Positions 26,030 through 33,997 of a stretch of 64,000 nt of DNA are shown here, one piece after another. Within the stretch, counting starts at the first letter, position 1, and every line of letters begins with the position of its first letter. The notes below the pieces were generated by a model that was not told the origin of the DNA, made no database searches, and saw only the letters and a list, made by a program, of their open reading frames with translations. The stretch lies in assembly GCA_039024315.1 (NCBI GenBank), contig JBCCQN010000002.1, positions 124,001 to 188,000 on the forward strand, in the 5' to 3' direction. Origin of the DNA: JBCAWW01 sp039024315 (GTDB lineage: Bacteria > Bacteroidota > Bacteroidia > J057). The position numbers and the translations under genes are program-made.

Positions 26030-26713
26030 ATGAACGTCATAGAAACTCAAAATCTTCATAAAACATATACCGGTGTAGTAGATGTACACGCTGTCAACGA
26101 TGTCAATATCCAGATCGAAGCGGGGGAATTTACCGCCATCGTAGGTCCTTCTGGATCGGGAAAAACTACCCTGCTCAATATGATCGGTGGGCTTGACCGA
26201 CCTTCACGCGGCCAAATCACCATCAATGGTCAAGACATCACCCAATTGAGCAATAACGAATTGATCGATTATCGTCTCCATAACATTGGCTTTGTCTTTC
26301 AGGCTTATAACCTCATCCCTGTCCTGACAGCCAAGGAGAATGTAGAATTTGTGATGCTCCTACAAAAGCGACCAGAAGCCGAAAGAGATGCCCGCGTCAA
26401 AGAACTCATGGAAGCCGTTGGCCTCGGAGATCGTATGCGCAACCGTCCTGCTCAAATGTCCGGTGGCCAGCAGCAGAGGGTAGCCGTTGCGCGAGCGCTG
26501 GCTCCAAAACCTAAGTTTATCCTCGCTGACGAGCCTACGGCTAATCTAGACTCGGTATCTACCGCTACGCTCCTTGATATCATGGCCGAGCTCAATCGCA
26601 AAGAGGGTACGACCTTTATCTTCTCTACTCATGACCAACGTGTGATCGACCGCGCCCGCCGTGTCATCACCTTGGAAGATGGCAAAATCGTAAGCGATGA
26701 ACGGAGAGATTAA
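26030..26713 (+). CDS. MacB/LolD-type ABC transporter ATP-binding protein
   Basis: 227 aa from the ATG at 26030; an in-frame TTG at 25985 adds 15 residues with no homology. Walker A is GPSGSGKTT, the Q-loop region is FVFQAYNLIPVLTAKENVEF, the signature is MSGGQQQRVAVARAL, Walker B is FILADEPTANLDS and the switch His lies in FSTHDQRV. The NLIP...TA..NV stretch is typical of the LolD/MacB/FtsE subfamily. It energises the two FtsX-like permeases. Regulation presumably through the TetR gene that starts the operon. Confidence 0.93.
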   Translation: MNVIETQNLHKTYTGVVDVHAVNDVNIQIEAGEFTAIVGPSGSGKTTLLNMIGGLDRPSRGQITINGQDITQLSNNELIDYRLHNIGFVFQAYNLIPVLTAKENVEFVMLLQKRPEAERDARVKELMEAVGLGDRMRNRPAQMSGGQQQRVAVARALAPKPKFILADEPTANLDSVSTATLLDIMAELNRKEGTTFIFSTHDQRVIDRARRVITLEDGKIVSDERRD

Positions 26714-26729
26714 GTCCAAAAGTATAGCG

Positions 26730-27902
26730 ATGAAGATGCTAGCAAGTCTAGCCCTTCTTGCCTTTTGCTCGATTGGCAATCTTGCCGCACAAGACAAGCC
26801 CCAAAAGCTCGATATTGGCGGCTACGTAAAGTTTTTACAGACCCAATTCTTTGCCACCAATCCGGTTTTGGACACGACCATTGGTTTGACCGACAATCTG
26901 ATTCACAACCGGCTCAATCTGCATTACTATCCCAATGCGAAGTGGGACATTGGCCTAGAAACGCGCAATCGCATTTTTTATGGCGATCAGATCAAGCTCA
27001 ATCCTTTGTACAGCGATCAAGTTGACACTTACAACGGCTTAGTGGACCTCTCTATTAGATGGATTGATGGTGGTGGTTTTTTGTTCCACAGCATCATTGA
27101 CCGTGCTTACATCAATTACTCCTACGAGAAGTGGGATATCACCCTAGGACGCCAACGAATTAACTGGGGGATCAATACCGTTTGGAATCCCAATGATCTC
27201 TTCAATGCTTTTAACTTCTTAGACTTTGACTATGAGGAGCGCCCTGGTAGCGATGCCATTCGTGTGCAATACTTTCCAGGGGTAGTTTCCAGAGTAGAAG
27301 TAGCTTTTGCTCCCGATGACACTATCGAAAATAGTGTTGGTGCCGCCCTTTATATGTTCAATGTCAAGGGGTATGATGTCCAGCTGTTAGGAGGCTATTA
27401 TCGGGGAGATGCCATGTTTGGGGGTGGCTGGGCTGGCAACTTAGGCCAAATTGGTTTTAAAGGAGAAGCGAGTTATTTCATTCCCACCGAAATATCGACT
27501 GATAGTATCAACAGTTTTAATGCTTCTGTGGCACTGGATTATCTTTTTGGCAACGGGCTATATGTCAGTGGTTCTGCCTTGTTTAACAACCGTGGGCAAG
27601 GCGGCGGCGCCAATAATCAATTGGGCTTGGTAGGGGGGGCATTATCTCCTAAAAACCTATTTCCTTCCCGCTTTGCCCTTTATGGTTCTGCCTCTGGCAA
27701 TCTAACGCCTTTATGTACCGTAAATGGCTCTATCATCTATGGTCCAGGCACGCAATTAGTCGCCTTTATTCCGAGCATTACCTATTCCATCAAAGAAAAT
27801 TGGGCCCTTGATTTTATTGGGCAGAGCTTCTTTGGTGAGCAGAACGAGACCTTTGGGCATCAGGCTACAGGCGTTTTCTTGCGCTTGAAGTGGAGTTATT
27901 GA
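26730..27902 (+). CDS. Outer-membrane beta-barrel protein of an exporter operon
   Basis: 390 aa from the ATG at 26730, which begins a signal peptide (MKMLASLALLAFCSIGNLAAQ). The frame is open 33 bp further and would overlap the ATPase gene. The mature protein alternates strands with aromatic girdles: LHYYPNAKWDIGLETRNRIFYGDQ, YSYEKWDITLGRQRINWGINTVWNPND and a final RLKWSY ending in an aromatic residue, as barrels do. GRQRINWG and NPND are reminiscent of porin-like families that follow DUF1302/alginate-export folds. It lies last in the TetR-led operon and may be the outer-membrane exit or receiver for its substrate. Confidence 0.75.
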   Translation: MKMLASLALLAFCSIGNLAAQDKPQKLDIGGYVKFLQTQFFATNPVLDTTIGLTDNLIHNRLNLHYYPNAKWDIGLETRNRIFYGDQIKLNPLYSDQVDTYNGLVDLSIRWIDGGGFLFHSIIDRAYINYSYEKWDITLGRQRINWGINTVWNPNDLFNAFNFLDFDYEERPGSDAIRVQYFPGVVSRVEVAFAPDDTIENSVGAALYMFNVKGYDVQLLGGYYRGDAMFGGGWAGNLGQIGFKGEASYFIPTEISTDSINSFNASVALDYLFGNGLYVSGSALFNNRGQGGGANNQLGLVGGALSPKNLFPSRFALYGSASGNLTPLCTVNGSIIYGPGTQLVAFIPSITYSIKENWALDFIGQSFFGEQNETFGHQATGVFLRLKWSY

Positions 27903-27910
27903 TATAGGAT

Positions 27911-28002
27911 TTACTGCTGCGCAGAACGCTCGTTTTCGCTGCAAGGCATTGTCTTTTAGTACCCAAAAGGCCGAGAGAAGCGTTCTGCGTAGCAGTAAGC
28001 CC
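27911..28002. repeat. Family A inverted pair (BIME-like), long copy
   Basis: TTACTGCTGCGCAGAACGCTCG on the left faces AGCGTTCTGCGTAGCAGTAAGCC on the right. The spacer contains CGCTGCAAGGCATTG and ACCCAAAAGGC, shared with the copies at 45391 and 60556. The repeat fills almost all of the 110-bp gap between two convergent genes. Confidence 0.8.
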
Positions 28003-28012
28003 TAAAAAAATC

Positions 28013-28465
28013 CTAAGCCAAATGCATCGCTAAGCGGTCAAAGGCAGCGCCCCATCCATTGTAAAAGCCCATTTCTTCCTGCTGCTTGCAATACTCAGCC
28101 GTTTCATGGACAACATGGAACGTAAATTGTGTCTGCTCGCCCTTGGCTTCAAATATCATATGCATTTCGACTCCCACGGTCATGGGCTTGAAGTCAGCTG
28201 AGGTTACGATTTTTTCCATGGGGATGATTTCACTGTAGACCCCTTCCGAAATAAACTCCTGCCCATTGGGCATGGGCATCTTAAACTTCCACTTCCCTCC
28301 TACTGTGAAGTCAAACTCCAATACTTCAATTGCCATCCCTTTGGGACCCCACCAATTGGCAAGATGCTTTGGCTCAGACCAAGCCTCCCAAACCAGTCTA
28401 AGGGGTGCATTTAGGGTTCTTTCAATCGTTAAGGTACGATCGGTTGCTGTTTCTAACTTATTCAT
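28013..28465 (-). CDS. SRPBCC/AHSA1-family protein
   Basis: 150 aa. START-like helix-grip fold: RTLNAPLRLVWEAWSEPKHLANWWGPKGM is the classical opening of the AHSA1 (Activator of Hsp90 ATPase homologue 1-like) family, followed by the FDFTVGGKWKFKMPMPNG strand pair. Such proteins bind hydrophobic ligands in a deep cavity; the ligand is unknown. Its start overlaps the end of the ArsR gene by 8 bp, so the two are translationally coupled and share the promoter at about 28803-28849. ArsR plus AHSA1 pairs are widespread. Confidence 0.92.
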   Translation of the reverse strand: MNKLETATDRTLTIERTLNAPLRLVWEAWSEPKHLANWWGPKGMAIEVLEFDFTVGGKWKFKMPMPNGQEFISEGVYSEIIPMEKIVTSADFKPMTVGVEMHMIFEAKGEQTQFTFHVVHETAEYCKQQEEMGFYNGWGAAFDRLAMHLA

Positions 28466-28796
28466 CTGTTTTATCTTTTGCTTGTAATTTGGCTAAGTAT
28501 GCTTCCAAAGAATCTATTTTTTCCTCCCACAAACTGCGGTATTGTTCAATCCAGATAAAGGCCGGCACCAAAGCAATCGGCTTGATTTGGCAATATCGTT
28601 CTCGACCTTCTGGCTCAATCTGTAGCAAGCCACATTCTTTCAAAATTCGCAGATGTTTTGAGACTGCGGGCCGACTGATTTCAAAATTTTTAGCGATGGC
28701 ACTTACGGTCAATCGTTCTTCTGCTAAGAGTGCAATAATGTCTCTTCTCACTGGATCTGCTATCGCCTGAAAAACGTCTCTACGCTCTTTTTGCAT
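28458..28796 (-). CDS. ArsR-family transcriptional repressor
   Basis: 112 aa winged helix. RRDVFQAIADPVRRDIIALLAEERLTVSAIAKNFEISRPAVSKHLRILKECGLL matches ArsR regulators, with ISRPAVSKHLRIL as the recognition helix. The metal-binding ELCVCDL motif is absent, so it is probably not a metal sensor; AHSA1-linked members sense other signals. Two GTAAC-N6-type inverted repeats lie just upstream, so it almost certainly represses itself and the SRPBCC gene that follows. Confidence 0.92.
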   Translation of the reverse strand: MQKERRDVFQAIADPVRRDIIALLAEERLTVSAIAKNFEISRPAVSKHLRILKECGLLQIEPEGRERYCQIKPIALVPAFIWIEQYRSLWEEKIDSLEAYLAKLQAKDKTDE

Positions 28797-28802
28797 AGTT
28801 AG

Positions 28803-28849
28803 GTAACTGTTTGGTTACAAATATATATGTAACCAATCGGTTACGCAAA
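28803..28849 (-). promoter_or_regulatory. ArsR-controlled Bacteroidota promoter with two operators
   Basis: Read leftward: TTTG (28846-28849), a 20-bp spacer, then TATATTTG (28818-28825), an exact TTTG-N20-TAnnTTTG promoter. A perfect inverted repeat GTAACC-N4-GGTTAC (28829-28844) occupies the spacer. A second, one-mismatch copy (28803-28818) covers the expected start site. Their centres are 26 bp apart, 7 bp before the ArsR start codon. Binding at either site would block sigma. Confidence 0.8.
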
Positions 28850-28928
28850 TAAATTTTTCGCTCCGGTTCATTTTTGCTCGATTCGTGCCTTTTGCAGATG
28901 AATTGTACAAACATTCCTAAATTGAGCC

Positions 28929-29504
28929 ATGATCGTAGGAATACTACTTGCGGCCGGAGAGGCAAGCCGCATGGGCAAAGCCAAGCAACTCCTTCAATAT
29001 CAAGGCCAAACGCTGATCCACCGTGCAGTACTGAGCTTATTGCACGCTCCATGCGATCGCATTGTCGTGGTCTTGGGGGCACATGCTGATAGCATTCGAC
29101 CAGGCTTGACGCATTTACCCGTCAAAATTATTCATAACCCTAACTGGCAGGAAGGCATGAGCAGTTCTATCAAGACGGGGATGACATTGGTTCCAGAAAA
29201 TGCCGACGCGGTAATGATTAGCCTCGTCGATCAGCCCAAAGTAGACGCTAATTGGCTCAGCCAGCTTCTACTTGCCCGCAAACGCCAGGAGGCAAAATTA
29301 GTGGTTACGGATTACGGCCATAAAATGGGAGTTCCAGCCCTTTTTTCCAATCCTTGGTTACCGGCATTGCGTTCCCTGCAAGGGGAATACGGCGCTAGAG
29401 AACTCATCCGCAGCAATCAAGATCAGGCCCTAGCGCTCTCTTTTGAGGGGGCGGCTCAGGACATAGACACTCCCGAAGACTATCAACAATTATTGCAGGA
29501 ATGA
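28929..29504 (+). CDS. MobA/MocA-like nucleotidyltransferase
   Basis: 191 aa. GILLAAGEASRMGKAKQLL (about 4-22) is the nucleotide-binding signature of MobA-like NTP transferases, with IVVVLGAHAD and the acidic SLVDQPKVD following. The MocA-type members make molybdopterin cytosine dinucleotide for xanthine-dehydrogenase-type enzymes; other members have unknown acceptors. No molybdoenzyme gene is in the window, so the acceptor stays open. Cytoplasmic. The start gives the conserved MIVGILLAAG beginning. Confidence 0.8.
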   Translation: MIVGILLAAGEASRMGKAKQLLQYQGQTLIHRAVLSLLHAPCDRIVVVLGAHADSIRPGLTHLPVKIIHNPNWQEGMSSSIKTGMTLVPENADAVMISLVDQPKVDANWLSQLLLARKRQEAKLVVTDYGHKMGVPALFSNPWLPALRSLQGEYGARELIRSNQDQALALSFEGAAQDIDTPEDYQQLLQE

Positions 29505-29581
29505 GTTAGCAGCTTTAATTGACAATCATTCCTTATATTCAAATTCTCTTTACAATCGCTATTCCAACTCTATCTGTTATC

Positions 29582-32080
29582 ATGCATAAGCTACTTCGTC
29601 AAGGACTAGTCCTGCTTGCCTTGGGGCTGCTTAGTACAGCTCCGCTGAACGCTCAGGCACCGCTGCCTGCCCGTAATGCCGCTGAGATCCAAGAGATGCT
29701 CAAAAAACTCAACGTCCTCGGGAGCGTTCTTTATGTCGCTGCTCACCCTGACGATGAGAACCAGCGCTTGATCACCTTTTTTGCGAGAGAACGTGGTTAC
29801 CGTACCGCCTATCTTTCTCTAACCAGAGGGGACGGCGGGCAAAATTTGATAGGAGATGAAAAAGGCAGCCTACTGGGGCTTGTGCGAACGCAAGAGCTGC
29901 TTGGTGCGAGGCGCATAGACGGGGGAGAACAGGTTTTTAGTCGTGCCATTGACTTTGGCTATTCCAAGACTCCTGAGGAAACCCTCAATATATGGGACAA
30001 AGACGCGGTATTGGCAGATATGGTTTGGACCATCCGTAAGTTTCGCCCCGATGTGATCGTTACCCGTTTTCCTGGTCCCGAAAAAGGTGGCGGTGGACAC
30101 GGACACCACACTGCCTCTTATATGCTGGCAAAAGAAGCTTTTACCCTCGCCAATGACAGAAATGCCTTTCCAGAGCAACTCGAATTTGTCGAGCCATGGC
30201 AACCCGTCCGTATGCTGTGGAATACTTGGCGCCCTGATGCCAAACGCGCCAAAATCATCAGTGTGGACATAGGCGCCTATAATCCTGTCCTAGGACGCAG
30301 TTACGGAGAAATTGCCTCTATGGCGCGTTCCATGCACAAATGTCAAGCCTTCGGTGCCGCTTTGATCCGCGGCAGTCGCATCGAACACATGGAATTTGAA
30401 GTTGGCGACGAACCGGAGAATGACCTCTTTGACGATATCAATACCACTTGGGAGCGCGTCAAAAATGGCGAACAAATCAGCAAATATCTCAGCAAGGCTT
30501 ATGAAGAGTTTAATCCGCGTATGCCAGAAAAAACCGTACCGACCCTCATCAAGGCGTATCAGGCCATGAAGGGGCAATCCGGTTATTGGATTGAGGTAAA
30601 ACGTCAAGAGGTACTCACAGCCATCGCTTATTGTTCAGGCATGTGGTTTGAGGCGATCAGTGATCAAGCCATTGTTGCCCAAGGGGATAGTGTAGAGGTT
30701 AGCATGCAGATTCTCAAGCGGCTTGATGTTCCGGTGCAGCTACAAAATGTGGTATTTTCGCATGGAGAGCGACTATTAAATAACTACTTCTCCCCTCAAT
30801 TTTTGGAAACCAACGCCAACGTTTTAGAATTGAAGCAATCCTTTAAGATTGAGCCCTTTATGGAGGTCAGCCAACCCTATTGGTTAACCCAAGACGGGAA
30901 AAATGGCATCTTCCATGTTAGAGAACAAACCCTAATTGGATTACCTGAGAATCCTCCTGCCATTACAGCAGAATTTCATTTTCGCATTGAAGGGGAAGAT
31001 TTAGCCTACTCAATGCCAGTGGTCCACCGTTATGTGGACCGCGCCGTTGGCGAACTCTATCGTCCGTTCGTGATCGCCCCACCTGTCACAGTAAATATTA
31101 ACAAAAAGGTATATATCTTTTCGGATCTTGGTTCGCAAGAAGTCCCTCTAATCATTAAGTCTTTTGGTGAGAAATCGAGTGCGCGCATCGAATTTAGCGT
31201 TCCCGAAGGCTGGAAAGTCGAGCCTCCCACTTTATCCTATGACTTTGAAGCTAAAGGGGCTGAGCGCAACGCTACGATCCAAGTTACGCCTCCAGCATAC
31301 CAAAGTGTAGGCAAGCTACAGGCAAAAATCACCGTCGATGGTAAAACCAGTTCTCACTCCCAGCTGAGTATTGCTTATGGCCACATCCCCACCCAAATGA
31401 TTTTCAATGAAGCGAGTACCAATCTAGTACGCGTAAACGTGGAGAAACAAGGGCAAAAAATTGGCTATATCATGGGGTCAGGCGATGAGGTTCCTGTTTC
31501 TTTAGAAGAGATTGGATACGAAGTAGAAATTCTCACCGATGCAAACCTCTCCCTCGAACGCCTCCAGCAGTTTGATGCCGTGATCTCTGGTATTCGTGCC
31601 TACAACACCAATCGCCGCATGCCATACCATCACACTCAGCTGATGGAATATGTCAAGCAGGGCGGTACTTATATTTGCCAATACAACACCACTTATGGCC
31701 TTTTGCTCGATGAGCCGGGGCCCTATCCATTGAAATTATCGCGTGATCGAGTGTCGGTAGAGGGAGCAGCTATGAAATTCTTAGCCCCTGAGCATCCTGT
31801 GCTCAATTCTCCTAATAAAATCACTCAGGCCGATATGGAAAATTGGGTACAAGAACGTGGACTCTACTTTCCAAGCGAGTGGTCAGAGGAATATACCCCG
31901 ATCTTCGAGGCTCATGATCCCGGTGAATCCCCCAAGCAAGGCAGTCTATTGGTGGCCGAATATGGTGATGGTTATTTTGTCTATACAGGCCTTTCTTTTT
32001 TTAGAGAGCTGCCCGCAGGTGTACCTGGAGCGTATCGTCTCTTTGCCAATATCGTTTCACTCGGTAAAGAAGCAAAATAA
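29582..32080 (+). CDS. Secreted PIG-L-family deacetylase with a GATase1/ThuA-like C-terminal domain
   Basis: 832 aa from the ATG at 29582, which begins a signal peptide ending PLNAQ; the frame is open from a TTG at 29519, but that adds a non-signal leader. The deacetylase motif AAHPDDENQRL near the N-terminus holds the catalytic Asp and zinc ligands; GGGGHGHHTAS supplies the third. A middle beta-sandwich part follows (about 350-600). The C-terminal part (GSGDEVPVSLEEIGYEVEIL, FDAVISGIRAYNTN, YVKQGGTYICQYNT) has a class I amidotransferase/ThuA look. Probably removes acetyl from an amino sugar outside the cytoplasm. Its stop overlaps the start of a 52-aa membrane protein (TAATG). Confidence 0.85.
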   Translation: MHKLLRQGLVLLALGLLSTAPLNAQAPLPARNAAEIQEMLKKLNVLGSVLYVAAHPDDENQRLITFFARERGYRTAYLSLTRGDGGQNLIGDEKGSLLGLVRTQELLGARRIDGGEQVFSRAIDFGYSKTPEETLNIWDKDAVLADMVWTIRKFRPDVIVTRFPGPEKGGGGHGHHTASYMLAKEAFTLANDRNAFPEQLEFVEPWQPVRMLWNTWRPDAKRAKIISVDIGAYNPVLGRSYGEIASMARSMHKCQAFGAALIRGSRIEHMEFEVGDEPENDLFDDINTTWERVKNGEQISKYLSKAYEEFNPRMPEKTVPTLIKAYQAMKGQSGYWIEVKRQEVLTAIAYCSGMWFEAISDQAIVAQGDSVEVSMQILKRLDVPVQLQNVVFSHGERLLNNYFSPQFLETNANVLELKQSFKIEPFMEVSQPYWLTQDGKNGIFHVREQTLIGLPENPPAITAEFHFRIEGEDLAYSMPVVHRYVDRAVGELYRPFVIAPPVTVNINKKVYIFSDLGSQEVPLIIKSFGEKSSARIEFSVPEGWKVEPPTLSYDFEAKGAERNATIQVTPPAYQSVGKLQAKITVDGKTSSHSQLSIAYGHIPTQMIFNEASTNLVRVNVEKQGQKIGYIMGSGDEVPVSLEEIGYEVEILTDANLSLERLQQFDAVISGIRAYNTNRRMPYHHTQLMEYVKQGGTYICQYNTTYGLLLDEPGPYPLKLSRDRVSVEGAAMKFLAPEHPVLNSPNKITQADMENWVQERGLYFPSEWSEEYTPIFEAHDPGESPKQGSLLVAEYGDGYFVYTGLSFFRELPAGVPGAYRLFANIVSLGKEAK

Positions 32081-32238
32081 TGGCTGAATCGCCCCAAGAG
32101 GTCAAAGAGCAAGAAGACAAAGAACTACGAGAAATCTTCCCGCTATTCAAAAGCTGGCGAGGCTTATATACTTTTGTCCTCGCAGAGCTAGTGGTCTTGA
32201 TTATTCTCTTTTATCTATTTAGTCGCTACTTCTCATGA
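32080..32238 (+). CDS. Small single-pass membrane protein, 52 aa
   Basis: ATG at 32080 overlaps the deacetylase stop (TAATG), and its TGA at 32236-32238 overlaps the symporter start (ATGA). The product begins MAESPQEVKEQEDKELREIF, acidic and helical, then PLFKSWRGLYTFV and one transmembrane helix ending LFYLFSRYFS. Tight coupling on both sides and a sensible membrane profile make it a real gene, probably a partner or stabiliser of the symporter. No family recognised. Confidence 0.8.
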   Translation: MAESPQEVKEQEDKELREIFPLFKSWRGLYTFVLAELVVLIILFYLFSRYFS

Positions 32239-33929
32239 GTACGATAGACTGGCTCATCATGATCGGTACCACCCTACTGATCGTGTCATACGGTGTATGG
32301 AAAAGTAGGGGTTCTAAGGATATCAAAGGCTACCTGCTGTCCAATAAGGATATGAAATGGTGGACCATTGGGCTCTCCGTTATGGCAACCCAAGCAAGCG
32401 CGATTACCTTCCTGTCCACCCCAGGTCAAGGCTTTAATGATGGTATGCGCTTCGTACAGTTTTATTTTGGACTGCCTATTGCCATGGTGATCATCTGCGT
32501 GGTGGCCATTCCGATTTATCACAGACTCAATGTATTTACCGCCTACGAGTACCTAGAATCCCGTTTTGATCTCAAAACCAGAACCTTAGGCGCAGTACTT
32601 TTTTTACTTTCGAGGAGTTTGGCCGCCGGTATGACCATCTATGCTCCAGCTATCATCCTTGCGACCCTGCTCGATTGGAATATCTATTGGACATGTGTCG
32701 CGATTGGCTTGATCGTAATTATCTATACAGTATCGGGCGGCACCAAAGCCGTATCGGTGACCCAAAAGCAGCAAATGGCCATGATCCTTTTTGGGATGGT
32801 AGTCGCTGGGGTAATTATGGTTTTCAAACTTCCGCCAGAAGTGAGTTTTGGCGATGCGGTGCATATCGCTGGTAAGATGGGCAAACTCAATGTCATCACT
32901 ACTGAATTTGACCTCACTGACCGCTACAATATTTGGTCAGGCTTGCTAGCGGGAACCTTTTTGTACCTGTCCTATTTTGGCACTGATCAATCGCAGGTGC
33001 AACGCTATCTCGGCGGAAAATCGATTAGTGAAATGCGGATCGGCTTGCTTTTTAATGCCATCTTCAAGGTTCCCATGCAATTCTTGATTCTGTTTTTGGG
33101 AGTGATGATGTTTGTATTTTTCCAATTTCAACAGCCGCCGATCTTTTTCAACGAAAACGAAACCCAGTCTGTCTTGTCTAATCCTGACCTGACGGATCAA
33201 TATCAAGGTTTACAACAAAGCTGGGATTCGATCTACACTGCCAAACAAGATCGCTTAATTGCCTTAGCTGCTGCCCCCAATGATATAGGCGATGCAAACG
33301 AATTTGTCGAGATCAACGCATTACAAGCCCAATATGATACGGTTCGTAGGCAAGCTAAGGCGCTCCTAAAAGCCAATAATGAATACTATGACGACAATGA
33401 TTCGGATCAGGTATTCTTGACCTTTATCCTCAATCACTTGCCCCAAGGTCTAGTAGGGCTATTGATTGCGGTGATTCTAGCTGCGGCCATGTCCTCCACT
33501 TCCGCTGAACTCAATGCCCTAGCCACTACAACGGTGGTGGACATCATCAGACGTATGTTCATTCGCTCTGGCTCTGATCAGCATTTTCTCAATATTTCGC
33601 GTATCACCACCCTTTGTTGGGGCATATTAGCCATAGGCGTAGCCCTTTTTGCCAACCAAGTAGGCAATCTGATTCAAGCTGTAAATATCTTGGGCTCTCT
33701 CTTTTACGGGACAATATTGGGACTGTTTGTAGTCGCCTTTTTCTTCAAGCACATCAAAGGTACCGCGGTCTTCTGGGCAGGCGTGATCGTGGAGCTTTTG
33801 ACCATTGGTGCCTATATCATGACTAAATTAAAGCCAGAATGGGACTTTGGTTTTCTCTGGTACAATTTGATTGGTTGTGCCTTAGTGGTGGTGCTGGCGA
33901 TGCTGTTTCAATCAGTGGCCAAAGAGTAG
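32235..33929 (+). CDS. Sodium:solute symporter (SSS family)
   Basis: 564 aa, about 13 transmembrane helices. GYLLSNKDMKWWTIGLSVMATQASAITFLSTPGQGF is the conserved first part of SSS carriers, and AAAMSSTSAELNALATTTVVDI carries the Ser/Thr sodium-site region. A hydrophilic loop of about 80 residues near 300-385 (YQGLQQSWDSIYTAKQDRLIALAAAP) is longer than in typical family members. Placed after a secreted sugar deacetylase and a small membrane protein, it may import a deacetylated amino sugar or the released acetate; the substrate is inference. Confidence 0.9.
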   Translation: MSTIDWLIMIGTTLLIVSYGVWKSRGSKDIKGYLLSNKDMKWWTIGLSVMATQASAITFLSTPGQGFNDGMRFVQFYFGLPIAMVIICVVAIPIYHRLNVFTAYEYLESRFDLKTRTLGAVLFLLSRSLAAGMTIYAPAIILATLLDWNIYWTCVAIGLIVIIYTVSGGTKAVSVTQKQQMAMILFGMVVAGVIMVFKLPPEVSFGDAVHIAGKMGKLNVITTEFDLTDRYNIWSGLLAGTFLYLSYFGTDQSQVQRYLGGKSISEMRIGLLFNAIFKVPMQFLILFLGVMMFVFFQFQQPPIFFNENETQSVLSNPDLTDQYQGLQQSWDSIYTAKQDRLIALAAAPNDIGDANEFVEINALQAQYDTVRRQAKALLKANNEYYDDNDSDQVFLTFILNHLPQGLVGLLIAVILAAAMSSTSAELNALATTTVVDIIRRMFIRSGSDQHFLNISRITTLCWGILAIGVALFANQVGNLIQAVNILGSLFYGTILGLFVVAFFFKHIKGTAVFWAGVIVELLTIGAYIMTKLKPEWDFGFLWYNLIGCALVVVLAMLFQSVAKE

Positions 33930-33930
33930 G

Positions 33931-33950
33931 ATTACCGCTTCGCGGAACGA
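33931..33950 (+). repeat. Family A hairpin (single)
   Basis: ATTACCGCTTCGCGGAACGA: stem CCGC/GCGG with loop TTC, then AACG. One bp after the symporter stop and just before its terminator. Confidence 0.65.
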
Positions 33951-33958
33951 TATTTCGA

Positions 33959-33997
33959 GTAGCCACGGTATGCATGCCGTGGCTACTTTATTTTTTT
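33959..33997 (+). terminator. Rho-independent terminator of the symporter operon
   Basis: Arms GTAGCCACGG (33959-33968) and CCGTGGCTAC (33977-33986) are perfect, followed by TTTATTTTTTT. The right arm includes the stop codon (33983-33985) of the convergent Nmad3 gene. Confidence 0.85.

Noticed and set aside
27911..28002. CRISPR or tRNA-like structure
   Set aside because: The hairpins are an inverted pair with unequal spacer and no regular repeats; no cloverleaf or CCA end.
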